Shown one piece after another: positions 8,070-17,272 of a DNA stretch of 64,000 nt. The notes beneath the pieces were generated by a model. That model searched no databases and was not told where the DNA came from. It was given only the letters and a program-made list of their open reading frames with translations. A program made the position numbers and the translations under genes. Within the stretch, counting starts at the first letter, position 1; every line of letters starts with the position of its first letter. Origin of the DNA: Chryseobacterium gallinarum (GTDB lineage Bacteria; Bacteroidota; Bacteroidia; Flavobacteriales; Weeksellaceae); NCBI RefSeq assembly GCF_001021975.1, contig NZ_CP009928.1, positions 1,550,001 to 1,614,000 on the forward strand, read 5' to 3'.

Positions 8070-10598
8070 ATGATGTTAAACAATAATTCTAAACACAATT
8101 TTATATTATTTTTCCTGTTTTTCACTGGTTTAGCGTGGGCCCAAAATAAAGCCAGCGGTAAAATTGTGGATGAAAAAAGCAATAAAGAACTCAGCAAAGT
8201 AGATATCTTTATCAACGATAATAAAACACCTTCCCTTACCACTACTTCGGGCAACTTTATGGTGCAGTCTGACAGTATTATTACCAAGTTAAGGTTTTCC
8301 AAAAAAAATTATACCACAGAAACATTTGATGTTACCCCTGAAAACGCTGAAAACATTTTCGTACAGCTTTCCCAGGCAAAGGTGAGCAGTATTCAGGAAA
8401 TTGTCATCAACAGCGGAAAACCGAAGTACAAAAACAAAAAAGAAAACCCCGCCTATGCCATCATGCAGAAAGTATGGGCACGGAAAAGGAATAACGGGCT
8501 GGAAAAGTTTGATACCTATTCCTATAAAGAGTATGAAAAAACCCAGTTTGACCTCAACAACATAGACAGCGCTTTCATGAAGAAGAAAATTTTCAAAAAA
8601 CTGGATTTCATCTTCAGTTACGCAGATTCTACCGCAAGCGGAAGATTGGGGCTTCCCATTTTCCTGAATGAAGCCGTTTATGAAAATTACGGAAAAAACA
8701 AACCGGAAAAAGATAGCAAAAGAACGCTTGTTGCACAAAAGACTTCCGGATTTCAGGATAACCAGGTCATCACCGTTTCTGCAAAGAACCTCTACAGGGA
8801 CATTAATATTTATGACAATACCCTGAATTATTTTGATATCGGGTTTCAAAGCCCTGTAGGAACGGATGGATTTGGCACCTATGATTATAGCCTGGTAGAC
8901 ACTATTAGTGTTCATGGTGAGAAAGCTTTCCATATCAGATATCAGCCTAAAAGAAAAGATGTACTCGCCTTTCAGGGTAATCTGTATATTGACACTGATA
9001 CTTATGCTGTTTTAGGAGCTACCTTAAAATCTACCCAGAAAATAAATGTCAACTTCGTCAACAGTGTTTCTACCGAACTGGAATACGACAATCCTGATGA
9101 AACAACGTTTCTTCCTAAAAAGCTGGTTACCGAGTTTGAAATAAGTCCTTTTTCAAAAAAGAGAGGGTCTAAAAGCATTATTGCCAAAAGATCCGTGGAT
9201 TATTCCAATTATGAGTTCAATAAACCTTTAGATCCCAGTGTTTTTAAACGAAAGGAAGAAGAGTATGAAGATAAATTCACCGACAAGGATGAGGCTTACT
9301 GGGCAAAAGCCAGGCCTGACACTTTATCCAAGTCTGAACAAGGTGTATATAAAATGTTGGATCAACTGCAGCAGACCCCTAAATTCAACCGCATGGTAAA
9401 GCTGTTTGAAACCCTTGGTTCCCGTTACTATAATGCTTTTAAAGGAGTAGATTTAGGACCAATTTTTTCTGTCTATGGCAGAAACGAAGTAGAAGGAGAC
9501 AGAATAAGGATAGGGGCAAGATCTTATTTTGGATTAAATGATCCATGGAGGGTTCAGTTTTATACAGCGTACGGCTTCAAAGATCAACAGGTAAAATATG
9601 GTGTTGATGCAAGGTTCATGTTCAACAGGCTTAACCGGTTTATGATTGGTGCAGGAACCAGTAGGGATATCGTTCAGCTTGGCGGACAGCTTACATCAGG
9701 AGATGGAGTTGCTTCCAGATCCTTATCGTCAAGTACCTTTTTCGCCAGAGGAGAAAATATATCATTAAGCTCTGTAAACCAGACCAATGTTTTTGTAGCA
9801 ATCGAACCCTGGAAAAACATTCAGTTCAGAGTAGACGGAGTAATGCAGAGTATTAAATCTGCCATTCCCGAGAAGTTCAACCTTATGTATTACCAGGATG
9901 GGCAATTAAGAAAAACAGTAAACGATTCTCATGTTACAATCAGTGTCATCGCAAAACCTGGTGCTAAATTCTCTCAAACAGGGATAGACCGGTACCAGGC
10001 AAGAAACCTAGCTCCCACTATCGTGCTGAGATACACCCGTGGTATTGAAGGACTTTTTAATGCCGATTTTAATTATGACAAATTACAATTTATGTTTTAT
10101 AAACCCTTTCTTATTGGAACATTGGGTAAAACAGTTGTCAATTTTGAGGCAGGAAAGAACTTCAATACTGTTCCTTTAGCATTGCAGAATATAATCCCGG
10201 CCAATCTTTCATATGGGCTGGTTCCTAATACATTTTCACAGCTTAATTACTATGAGTTCGTAGCTGATGCTTACACCACCCTTCATCTGGAGCATCATTT
10301 CAATGGTAAACTGCTTTCTTATATTCCTTTAATCAAGAAATTAAAGTTCAGGGAGGTTGCATTCATCAGGGCGGCATACGGAACTTTAAGTGATGCTTCT
10401 AAGGCTATCAACGTTGAAGGCTTTAAATATTCTGCTCCAAGTGAACATATTTATTACGAGTATGGATTTGGCATTGAAAACATAGGAATAGGCAATCTAA
10501 GACTCTTCAGAGTAGATTTTAATTGGAGAGGAAATTATCTTGACAGACCAGATATTTCCAAATTTGGCGTTAAAGCCGGAATTCAGGTAGGATTTTAA
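8070..10598 (+). CDS. DUF5686 outer-membrane protein with carboxypeptidase-regulatory-like domain
   Basis: A large (842-residue) envelope protein. A signal peptide (hydrophobic FILFFLFFTGLAWAQ) is followed by a carboxypeptidase D regulatory-like beta domain (ASGKIVDEKSNKELSKVDIFINDNK, about residues 25-110). A long region with many Lys/Tyr follows and the C-terminal third looks like a beta-barrel, ending in VGF. This layout is the DUF5686/CarboxypepD_reg-like family of Bacteroidota outer-membrane proteins. The reading frame also allows a TTG start at 8058, but two ATGs at 8070 and 8073 directly precede the signal peptide. Function is unknown; it is probably an assembly or transport accessory. 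It is a single gene closed by a strong terminator. Confidence 0.85.
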   Translation: MMLNNNSKHNFILFFLFFTGLAWAQNKASGKIVDEKSNKELSKVDIFINDNKTPSLTTTSGNFMVQSDSIITKLRFSKKNYTTETFDVTPENAENIFVQLSQAKVSSIQEIVINSGKPKYKNKKENPAYAIMQKVWARKRNNGLEKFDTYSYKEYEKTQFDLNNIDSAFMKKKIFKKLDFIFSYADSTASGRLGLPIFLNEAVYENYGKNKPEKDSKRTLVAQKTSGFQDNQVITVSAKNLYRDINIYDNTLNYFDIGFQSPVGTDGFGTYDYSLVDTISVHGEKAFHIRYQPKRKDVLAFQGNLYIDTDTYAVLGATLKSTQKINVNFVNSVSTELEYDNPDETTFLPKKLVTEFEISPFSKKRGSKSIIAKRSVDYSNYEFNKPLDPSVFKRKEEEYEDKFTDKDEAYWAKARPDTLSKSEQGVYKMLDQLQQTPKFNRMVKLFETLGSRYYNAFKGVDLGPIFSVYGRNEVEGDRIRIGARSYFGLNDPWRVQFYTAYGFKDQQVKYGVDARFMFNRLNRFMIGAGTSRDIVQLGGQLTSGDGVASRSLSSSTFFARGENISLSSVNQTNVFVAIEPWKNIQFRVDGVMQSIKSAIPEKFNLMYYQDGQLRKTVNDSHVTISVIAKPGAKFSQTGIDRYQARNLAPTIVLRYTRGIEGLFNADFNYDKLQFMFYKPFLIGTLGKTVVNFEAGKNFNTVPLALQNIIPANLSYGLVPNTFSQLNYYEFVADAYTTLHLEHHFNGKLLSYIPLIKKLKFREVAFIRAAYGTLSDASKAINVEGFKYSAPSEHIYYEYGFGIENIGIGNLRLFRVDFNWRGNYLDRPDISKFGVKAGIQVGF

Positions 10599-10622
10599 AT
10601 AGTTTCATCTATAATAATAAAC

Positions 10623-10658
10623 AGTTGGGCGGCTTCTTCGAAGCCGCCCAACTTTATT
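10623..10658 (+). terminator. intrinsic terminator
   Basis: The GC-rich hairpin GTTGGGCGGCTT-CTTCG-AAGCCGCCCAAC (10624-10652) with a following T-rich tail closes the DUF5686 gene. Confidence 0.88.
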
Positions 10659-10729
10659 TCCAATTGTGATTTAATTTCATCAATACCGGATAATTAAAAG
10701 CTAAATGCTTAGAACATCTTTCTCAATTA

Positions 10730-10914
10730 TTAATAGCATCCACATCCGTCTTCTACATCCAGTAAACAACGCATCTTCTGCTTAGGGGTTAGTCCGCACC
10801 ATATATCGCATGGATAGGTTTGGGTGGACACAATGCCGCACTGCCATTAATTGCCTTGAGGCTCTTCTTGGTTAATTTTTTAATTTTGATAATTCGTTTT
10901 AATGTTTGCCTACT
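10730..10914 (-). pseudogene. broken double-glycine-leader small peptide gene (bacteriocin-like)
   Basis: On the minus strand one frame reads KKLTKKSLKAINGS, the typical leader of Chryseobacterium bacteriocin-like peptides. It then runs into nonsense and a stop near 10790. In another frame, opening just after the leader, the sequence reads CGIVSTQTYPCDIWCG and continues to DGCGCY before a stop at 10730, giving six cysteines. Joining the two frames needs a single-base change just after the Asn-Gly of the leader. No ATG precedes the leader in frame (a TAG is upstream). I infer a decayed or mis-sequenced gene. The family resemblance comes from comparison with the two intact peptides at about 35 kb. 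Confidence 0.6.
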
Positions 10915-10967
10915 CTACATGCTTTTCGGCTATCGCAATTTACTGAAAACAAATAGTCAACACGCAC

Positions 10968-11003
10968 AAAAAAGCCTCTGCAAAATAATGCAGAGGCTTT
11001 TAT
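10968..11003 (-). terminator. terminator of the rplU-rpmA operon
   Basis: The hairpin AAAAGCCTCTGC/GCAGAGGCTTTT (10970-10981 and 10990-11001) is followed, in the minus direction, by T residues just after rpmA. Confidence 0.88.
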
Positions 11004-11022
11004 TTTTTTATAAAACGCTTGA

Positions 11023-11280
11023 TTACGCGTTTGGTTCTACAGATACGAAAGATCTGTTGTTTGCTTTCTTTCTGAAAACTACTTTACCATCTACTAATGC
11101 AAACAAAGTGTGGTCTTTACCGATTCCCACGTTATCACCTGGGTGGTGCTGAGTACCTCTTTGTCTAACAATAATATTTCCGGCAATAGCTGCTTGTCCT
11201 CCGAAAATCTTCACACCTAATCTTTTAGAGTGAGACTCTCTACCGTTCTTGGAACTACCGACTCCTTTCTTGTGTGCCAT
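11023..11280 (-). CDS. rpmA: 50S ribosomal protein L27
   Basis: An 85-residue protein with the L27 signature [24 protein letters not shown] and the glycine/arginine-rich N-terminus that reaches the peptidyl-transferase centre. The start Met-Ala-His is the normal mature start; there is no cleavable N-terminal extension as in Firmicutes. It lies 18 bases downstream of rplU, in the universal rplU-rpmA operon. Confidence 0.98.
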   Translation of the reverse strand: MAHKKGVGSSKNGRESHSKRLGVKIFGGQAAIAGNIIVRQRGTQHHPGDNVGIGKDHTLFALVDGKVVFRKKANNRSFVSVEPNA

Positions 11281-11298
11281 TTTATTAGTGGATTATTA

Positions 11299-11874
11299 TT
11301 ATTTGTTAAGTGCTTTAAAGTTTTCGATATTCTTAGCGATTGCTGCATCTACATCTTCATGAGTAAGAACATCTTTACCTAATTCAGCTTTTACTTCTTT
11401 ACCTAAAGCGATTAAAGCTTCTCTGTTTTCTTTAGACTGAGACAATCCGTTTTTCTTAAGGTGGTAGTTCAATTCGTGATCTTCACCAAAGTTAACAGTT
11501 GCGTTGTCAGAAAGAACTTCTCCTTTCACAGTTTCTTTTTTAGCAGCTTTTTTAGCTCCGCCCTCAAAACCTGTAATACCAGTGATTACAATTTGAGTTA
11601 AAGATTGTCTGTGACCGTTTTTCACTTTGTAACCTTTTCTTCTTTTCTTTTTGAAAACGATTACTTTATCAGCTTTTACGTGATCAAGAATCTCTGCTTC
11701 TACAGTGATTCCGCTTACAGCTGGGGCGCCTACAGTGATTGCACCGTTTACAGTAAGAAGAACTTTATCGAAAGAAACTTTTCCTCCTTTGTCTCCTTTT
11801 AAACGGTTTACAAACAACTTCTGGTCTTGCTCAACTTTGTATTGAAGCCCTGCTATTTCTACAATTGCAAACAT
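11299..11874 (-). CDS. rplU: 50S ribosomal protein L21 with C-terminal extension
   Basis: The first roughly 105 residues are L21 (MFAIVEIAGLQYKVEQ, then the basic KKKRRKGYKVKNGHRQ segment that contacts 23S rRNA). About 85 further residues follow: a Lys/Ala linker (AKKAAKKETVKGE) and a helical tail with the pattern LIALGKEVKAELG and DVDAAIAKNIENFKALNK. The extension resembles a small helix-hairpin-type domain and makes the protein nearly twice the E. coli length (103). Such tails occur in flavobacteria; their role is unknown to me. First gene of the rplU-rpmA operon. Confidence 0.96.
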   Translation of the reverse strand: MFAIVEIAGLQYKVEQDQKLFVNRLKGDKGGKVSFDKVLLTVNGAITVGAPAVSGITVEAEILDHVKADKVIVFKKKRRKGYKVKNGHRQSLTQIVITGITGFEGGAKKAAKKETVKGEVLSDNATVNFGEDHELNYHLKKNGLSQSKENREALIALGKEVKAELGKDVLTHEDVDAAIAKNIENFKALNK

Positions 11875-11905
11875 TGTTTATAAAATTTTTAGTTATTTCG
11901 AGGTG

Positions 11906-11939
11906 CAAATATACAAATAAAATTCTAATCTGCTTACAA
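11906..11939 (-). promoter_or_regulatory. promoter of rplU-rpmA
   Basis: On the minus strand TATATTTG (complement of 11906-11913) is preceded by TTG (complement of 11937-11939) with a 23-base spacer, at the long end of the allowed range. The rplU start is 31 bases downstream. Confidence 0.6.
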
Positions 11940-12057
11940 TCAAAGCAATGTTTTTTCAAAATTCACCTATTCACTATGTCTTGAATAATTTTTAACATTA
12001 AAGTATTCACACATATAAGAATATTTCATACCTTCGTTTTACCAAACTAATTTATAT

Positions 12058-12948
12058 ATGAAAAGAAACTTTAATCTCTGCTTTTTAGCAGGTGCCATTG
12101 CTGTATCTTCATTGACGGCATGTAGTGATGACAAAATGGATGACACTGTCCAGCCACAAGAAAATCTTAGCGCAAAAATTGAACAACCTGGAGACCGTGA
12201 AAAAGTTTGCTATTATGTAGACAATAACTGGAGCTCCACAGCTGTTTTGCTAACAGGTCTTCAAAGTTCTGCAGACACCAGTTTTATGAATTCCCAAATG
12301 ACTAAAATTGCCGGCATGTGGGGAAGAAGCAATCCAACGCTGAGATTTGTAAATGACCCTTCCAATTACAATTCCACGTACAATGCTATTTCTTATTCTA
12401 CAGGAAAGATATACTACGGATATGCTATCTATTATGATGCAAAAGCAAAAGGTGGTGATATCGTAAATGCAATGATTCTGGCTCATGAATACGGACATCA
12501 GCTACAGTACATTTTCGGGCTTCCTTCAGTAAATGAAAACACAGCAAGACCCAATGAGCTGGAAGCAGACGGCTTTGCAGGGTACTATCTTAGAAATCCT
12601 AATGGCTACAACAAAACTACCTTCTCGGAGATTGCTGCCGCTTATGAATTTGCACAAAGCATCGGGGATTACCAGACTTCAAGTCCCAATCATCATGGAA
12701 CACCTGCACAAAGAAGATCTGCCGTACGTTTAGGATTCCTTTTAGCACAGGCTAATTCTAATCTTACAGCATCCAGCTTTGATTATAACTTCTTCTATTA
12801 TTATCAGGGAGTTCTTAATGGCACTTACAAAATGGCTAAGAATACGGTAAGTCCAGAAGTTGATGCGTATATGAGCCAATATATTGACGAGCTTAGAAAA
12901 ATTCAGACCGGGGAAATTTCTGCGGAAGAATTCAAACACTTAAAATAA
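12058..12948 (+). CDS. lipoprotein zinc metalloprotease (neutral zinc peptidase-like)
   Basis: A 296-residue protein with a lipoprotein signal (SLTAC, lipobox Cys near residue 22). The zinc motif HEYGH is at residues 143-147 and a downstream ELEADGFAGYYL begins at residue 167, giving the third ligand. This HExxH...ExxAD pattern matches the putative neutral zinc metallopeptidases (YpfJ-like, PF04228). The likely location is the periplasm or cell surface. The conserved cysteine pattern of better-known members is not obvious. Single gene, followed by a terminator. Substrate unknown. Confidence 0.82.
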   Translation: MKRNFNLCFLAGAIAVSSLTACSDDKMDDTVQPQENLSAKIEQPGDREKVCYYVDNNWSSTAVLLTGLQSSADTSFMNSQMTKIAGMWGRSNPTLRFVNDPSNYNSTYNAISYSTGKIYYGYAIYYDAKAKGGDIVNAMILAHEYGHQLQYIFGLPSVNENTARPNELEADGFAGYYLRNPNGYNKTTFSEIAAAYEFAQSIGDYQTSSPNHHGTPAQRRSAVRLGFLLAQANSNLTASSFDYNFFYYYQGVLNGTYKMAKNTVSPEVDAYMSQYIDELRKIQTGEISAEEFKHLK

Positions 12949-12979
12949 ACAAACATTCATTTTTAGCATATTTTAAGAA

Positions 12980-13012
12980 GGAGGCAGACGTAATTGTTCT
13001 GCCTCTTTTTTA
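12980..13012 (+). terminator. intrinsic terminator
   Basis: The stem GAGGCAGA/TCTGCCTC (12981-12988 and 12998-13005) is followed by a run of T, after the zinc protease gene. Confidence 0.8.
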
Positions 13013-13055
13013 TTTAACAGAAGTTTATTTACTTTTGAACCATATTTGATACAAT

Positions 13056-14144
13056 ATGAACAGAGATCTTTATATTGATTTTGCCAAAGGAATGGCAACC
13101 CTCTCCATTATATTCATTCATACCGCCTTCTGGTCCGGACAGTTTTATATTCCTGCAGAAGTGAGGGTCTTTTCTCTGGTATTTGATGTAGCGCTTTTCT
13201 ATGCGTTAAGCGGAATTACCTCAGGAGCAAACATTGAAAAAACCTTTTACAGATTATTAAAATTACAGATTACCTATATGATTTTTGTAACGCTTCTGTT
13301 CTTTTTAGATTATTTCTTCAAGGTTTTCGGGTTAAGTTTCTTTTCTATGGAGTGGCTTCAGGGCTTTTACTCTACATTTGGGTCAAAATATGCTACAACA
13401 GATATTTCCACCACACCGCAGTGGCAGAATCTCGGAAACTGGTACCTTCACCAATATACTAATGCCGATACATTCCCGGTAGTCATGGGAAGCTTTTGGT
13501 ATCTCAAAGTCTATTTCATACTTACCGTATTTGGGGTACTTATCCTCAGGTTTTTCCCAAAACATATCAACTGGTTTATAGGCCTTTGTGCCGTTTTAAC
13601 TTTGCTATTCAACATGGTACCGGAATATTATCCAACGGGGCAGGTAGGATATATAGCATTTTATCTTGCCGTTTTTTTAGTCGGCCATAAAATGCGTGGA
13701 AAGAAAATCCCCAAAAACATCATTCCTGTATTATATGCTCTGGTTGCCTGTCTCTTAATCGGAATGTTCTGGTATTACGGAAATGACATTTTCTATAAAA
13801 TCAATAAAAATAAATTCCCTCCTAAAATTCCTTATATTATCTGGGCCCAGTTTTCCCTTTTAACCCTATTTGTTCTTTATAACAGGCTAAAGATTACAAA
13901 AGATAATATCATCACCTATATTGGGAAGAATGCTATATTCTTCTATTTTGCTCAGGGAATAAGTTCATCGCTGGTGTATTTCCTTGTGGTTCCTTTAAAG
14001 GAAATTATGCCTTGGTGGATTTTAATGATTATCATTTACAGTATTAATATTATCCTGGCATTTATTATTTCGGCAGGGTTGAAAAAGGTAGATACCTTAG
14101 GCTGGAATATTCTGGAATTTTTAAGAAGAAAGACTACTTCTTAA
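13056..14144 (+). CDS. membrane acyltransferase (acyltransferase family 3)
   Basis: A polytopic membrane protein of 362 residues with about ten hydrophobic helices. The start RDLYIDFAKGMATLSIIFIHT carries the Asp and His typical of acyltransferase-3 (OafA/NodX-like) enzymes, which O-acylate sugars or cell-envelope glycans. There is no periplasmic SGNH domain. It is the first of several plus-strand genes but has its own spacing of about 75 bases to the next, so operon status is unclear. The substrate is not predictable. Confidence 0.82.
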   Translation: MNRDLYIDFAKGMATLSIIFIHTAFWSGQFYIPAEVRVFSLVFDVALFYALSGITSGANIEKTFYRLLKLQITYMIFVTLLFFLDYFFKVFGLSFFSMEWLQGFYSTFGSKYATTDISTTPQWQNLGNWYLHQYTNADTFPVVMGSFWYLKVYFILTVFGVLILRFFPKHINWFIGLCAVLTLLFNMVPEYYPTGQVGYIAFYLAVFLVGHKMRGKKIPKNIIPVLYALVACLLIGMFWYYGNDIFYKINKNKFPPKIPYIIWAQFSLLTLFVLYNRLKITKDNIITYIGKNAIFFYFAQGISSSLVYFLVVPLKEIMPWWILMIIIYSINIILAFIISAGLKKVDTLGWNILEFLRRKTTS

Positions 14145-14219
14145 GACTTTCGTGACTAAATTGAAATAAACTTAAGTTTTCTTATTTCAATTTGTTTAAA
14201 TTTACAAAAATTTTATAAC

Positions 14220-14798
14220 ATGTTTAAGTTGAAACTTCCTACCGATCCAAGGTGGGCAAATATTGCTGAAGGAAACATTGGAGAAATTTTAACGGATCAT
14301 GCCTGGTGTGAGCAAAAAGCTGCTACCAATGCCATTACATTGATCACGATGCTTCCCGAATATCCTGAAATTGTTACAGAGCTGCTGGCTATAGCACAGG
14401 AGGAGCTGGACCACTTCAATCAGGTTCACGAGATTATTAAGAAACGAGGTTATACTTTTGGAAGGGCAAGAAAGGATGATTATGTGAATGAACTGGCAAA
14501 ATTTATTATTCAGGGGAGCAGAGAAGATCTGATTGTAGATAAAATGCTTTTTGCCGCCATGATTGAAGCCAGAAGCTGCGAAAGATTTAAAGTGCTTACA
14601 GAAAATATCAAAGATGAAGAACTGAAAGTTTTCTACAGGGAGCTGATGATCTCTGAGGCTAATCACTATACAACATTCATTGGATTCGCAAGACAGCTCG
14701 GAGATCCGGATAAGGTGAACAAGCGCTGGGATGAATGGCTGGAATATGAAGCAAACATTATCAAATCCTACGGAAATAAAGAAACCATTCATGGTTAA
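14220..14798 (+). CDS. tRNA-(ms2io6A) hydroxylase-like diiron protein (MiaE family)
   Basis: A 192-residue protein matching the MiaE family. It has a four-helix, ferritin-like diiron arrangement with carboxylate/His motifs AQEELDHFNQVHE and MISEANHYTTF, plus an earlier HAWCEQKAATN. In gammaproteobacteria MiaE hydroxylates the isopentenyl group of ms2i6A in tRNA. The Bacteroidota members are annotated the same way but not proved to do so. A DUF502 gene follows 24 bases later, probably co-transcribed. Confidence 0.85.
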   Translation: MFKLKLPTDPRWANIAEGNIGEILTDHAWCEQKAATNAITLITMLPEYPEIVTELLAIAQEELDHFNQVHEIIKKRGYTFGRARKDDYVNELAKFIIQGSREDLIVDKMLFAAMIEARSCERFKVLTENIKDEELKVFYRELMISEANHYTTFIGFARQLGDPDKVNKRWDEWLEYEANIIKSYGNKETIHG

Positions 14799-14822
14799 AA
14801 TATAAACAGTAAAGAACAAACG

Positions 14823-15440
14823 TTGAAGAAGTCCGCTTTTGAAAATATAGCCAACCTTTTCCTGAAAAACTTTTTTCAGGGGCTGGTAATTATTGGTCCG
14901 ATAGGGCTTACCATTTTTGTGATCTGGTATATTGTAAGCGCTATTGACAATCTTGTGCCTTCTCTTGCCAGACAGGTTCCTGGACTTGTTTTTGTCTCTA
15001 CTATATTGTTTACTGCTATTTTAGGATACCTGGGTAATAAATTCGTTGTAGGCAGGTTCTTTTTTGATACCATGGATAGCCTGTTGGAAAAAACACCCGG
15101 AGTAAAACATATCTATACCCCCACAAAAGATGTTATGTCTTCATTTGTGGGCGATAAGAAAAAATTCAACGATCCTGTCTGGGTAAAAACCAACGAAAAT
15201 CCTGAAATATGGAGAATCGGTTTTTTGACACAAAAAGAAATGGCAGACGTTGATAAACATAATTACGTTGCGGTATACCTTCCCCATTCCTATGCGATTT
15301 CGGGCTGGGTAATTGTTACTGAAGAAAAAAACATCAAACCTGTAGTAGGTATGACTGCTGCTTCAGCAATGAAGTTTGCGGTAAGCGGCGGTGTGGCCGG
15401 GTTCCATTCTGATGAAAACATATTTAAAGCTCCGGAGTAA
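14823..15440 (+). CDS. DUF502 membrane protein
   Basis: A 205-residue protein with two N-terminal membrane helices (GLVIIGPIGLTIFVIWYIV and LVFVSTILFTAILGYLGN) and a soluble domain. The pattern PGVKHIYTPTKDVMSSF and the ending GMTAASAMKFAVSGGV are typical of DUF502. The only workable start is TTG at 14823: the frame upstream runs back to the stop of the MiaE-like gene with no ATG, and the next internal Met lies far beyond the helices. Function unknown. Confidence 0.85.
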   Translation: MKKSAFENIANLFLKNFFQGLVIIGPIGLTIFVIWYIVSAIDNLVPSLARQVPGLVFVSTILFTAILGYLGNKFVVGRFFFDTMDSLLEKTPGVKHIYTPTKDVMSSFVGDKKKFNDPVWVKTNENPEIWRIGFLTQKEMADVDKHNYVAVYLPHSYAISGWVIVTEEKNIKPVVGMTAASAMKFAVSGGVAGFHSDENIFKAPE

Positions 15441-15530
15441 TTTTTTCACTCCCCTTTACTTACTTTGATGAATTTGAAATTATTTTCAAACCATTTTCTT
15501 TATCAACAATTTAAAAAACATACTTATCCC

Positions 15531-16907
15531 ATGAATTTACCGTACGCGGAACCCTTCCGCATTAAAATGGTGGAAGAAATCCGTCTATCCACAAGAGAGG
15601 AAAGAGAACAATGGCTGAAAGAAGCCAGATACAATCTTTTCAACTTAAAATCCTCACAGGTTTATATTGATCTTTTAACAGACTCAGGAACAGGAGCTAT
15701 GTCCGACAGGCAATGGGCTGCTCTCATGACCGGAGACGAAAGCTACGCAGGATCCCGTTCGTTCGAACAGCTTCAAAATACCGTTGAAAAAATTACAGGT
15801 TTTAAATATTTATTGCCAACCCACCAGGGAAGAGCAGCTGAAAATGTTCTTTTTTCAGTGCTGGTGAAAGAAGGGGATGTAGTTCCCGGCAACTCTCATT
15901 TTGATACCACAAAGGGACATATCGAATTCAGAAAGGCGCATGCCATCGATTGTACCATTGATGAGGCTTTTGATATCAATGACCTTCATCCTTTTAAAGG
16001 AAATATCAATCTTGAAAAACTGGAAGAAGTTTACAAAAGCCACCCGAAGGAAAATATCCCTTTTTGCTTGATTACCATTACCTGTAATTCTTCGGGGGGA
16101 CAACCTGTTTCTCTGGAAAACATGAAAGCTGTGAAAGAACTTTCCGATCGATATGGAATCCCTGTCTTTTTTGATTCGGCGAGATTTGCAGAAAATGCTT
16201 ACTTCATAAAAAAAAGAGAAAAAGGGCAGGAAAACAGAAGTATCAAGGAAATCTGTAAAGAAATCTTTTCATACGGGGATGGAATGACAATGAGTTCTAA
16301 AAAGGATGGATTAGTAAACATCGGAGGTTTCATTGCGCTGAATAGTGAAGAGGTTTTCAGAAAAGCTTCCAATTTCACCATCATCTATGAAGGGTTTATT
16401 ACCTACGGGGGAATGGCAGGAAGAGATATGGCTGCATTAGCTGTAGGACTGGATGAAGCCACAGAATTCGCATATCTTGAAAGCAGAATCTCCCAGGTGG
16501 AATATCTCGGAAATAAACTAATTGAGTACGGAATTCCCGTACAAAAACCGATTGGAGGGCATGCCGTGTTTATTGATTCTTTAAACTTCCTTCCCAATAT
16601 TTCCCGCGAGGAATATCCGGCCCAGACCCTGGGACTTGAAATTTATAAAGAAGCCGGTATCAGAACAGTGGAAATCGGTACTCTATTAGCCGACAGGGAT
16701 CCAGAAACAAGACAAAACCGCTATCCGAAGCTTGAACTGGTACGCCTGGCAATTCCCCGAAGAACCTATACCAATAATCACATGGATTATATTGCTGCAG
16801 CGATTAAAAACGTTTATGAAAGACGCGAGGAAATTTCTAAAGGGTATAAAATTGTCTGGGAGCCTGAAATTTTAAGACATTTTACGGTTCAGCTTGAAAA
16901 AGCATAA
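15531..16907 (+). CDS. tnaA: tryptophanase (L-tryptophan indole-lyase)
   Basis: A 458-residue PLP enzyme that splits tryptophan to indole, pyruvate and ammonia. It aligns along the whole E. coli TnaA: YAEPFRIKMVEEI at the start, IDLLTDSGTGAMS, LPTHQGRAAENV, DSARFAENAYFIKKRE, and the PLP-lysine segment MSSKKDGL (Lys257/258). The ninth residue from the C-terminus is His (RHFTVQLEKA), as in tryptophanase; the related tyrosine phenol-lyases have Phe there. The frame could open at 15465, but the ATG at 15531 matches the family start. There is no TnaC-like leader and no tnaB permease alongside, so regulation differs from E. coli. Confidence 0.92.
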   Translation: MNLPYAEPFRIKMVEEIRLSTREEREQWLKEARYNLFNLKSSQVYIDLLTDSGTGAMSDRQWAALMTGDESYAGSRSFEQLQNTVEKITGFKYLLPTHQGRAAENVLFSVLVKEGDVVPGNSHFDTTKGHIEFRKAHAIDCTIDEAFDINDLHPFKGNINLEKLEEVYKSHPKENIPFCLITITCNSSGGQPVSLENMKAVKELSDRYGIPVFFDSARFAENAYFIKKREKGQENRSIKEICKEIFSYGDGMTMSSKKDGLVNIGGFIALNSEEVFRKASNFTIIYEGFITYGGMAGRDMAALAVGLDEATEFAYLESRISQVEYLGNKLIEYGIPVQKPIGGHAVFIDSLNFLPNISREEYPAQTLGLEIYKEAGIRTVEIGTLLADRDPETRQNRYPKLELVRLAIPRRTYTNNHMDYIAAAIKNVYERREEISKGYKIVWEPEILRHFTVQLEKA

Positions 16908-16912
16908 AAAAC

Positions 16913-16961
16913 AAGGCTGTTTCAAAGGTCTAAAAACAGGCTTTTTTGAAACAGCCTTTTC
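16913..16961 (+). terminator. terminator of tnaA
   Basis: The long stem AAGGCTGTTTCAAA (16913-16926) pairs with TTTGAAACAGCCTT (16945-16958), with a T-rich tail, just after the tryptophanase stop. Confidence 0.88.
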
Positions 16962-17175
16962 TTTCTGAGAACATACCTCTTTCCTATTCTCCCCTGGTTT
17001 TATTCTCTTTCTTAAAACCTTTCCGGCATATACTTATCCTAATTCTTTTCTTCAATAAAAAATTTAATCAACCACTGTTTTTCTTCCGATATCTGTAAAC
17101 AGGTCCGTTAACATATTTCCGGTTGTAGTTAATTTCTATCCAAAACTAAAATTTAAAAATCTTTTTTTGTGTTTT
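16962..17175. other. non-coding stretch, no feature seen
   Basis: Between the tnaA terminator and the promoter of the monooxygenase gene I see no coding frame with family resemblance, no RNA and no repeat. Confidence 0.5.
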
Positions 17176-17209
17176 TTGAAAAATATGAATCTATTTAAAT
17201 TTACATTTG
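17176..17209 (+). promoter_or_regulatory. promoter of the monooxygenase/C-S lyase pair
   Basis: TTG at 17176-17178 and TACATTTG at 17202-17209 with a 23-base spacer fit the Bacteroidota consensus at its long limit. The start codon is 63 bases downstream. Confidence 0.55.
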
Positions 17210-17272
17210 CAGTTTCCTTAAAATTTTGCAATTTGAAATTTAAGCACTAACCTGAAAACATATTATTCCGAA

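Noticed and set aside
10820..11152. Open frame of 110 residues on the plus strand
   Set aside because: It runs across the broken peptide gene, the operon terminator and into rpmA in antisense, and it has no domain resemblance.
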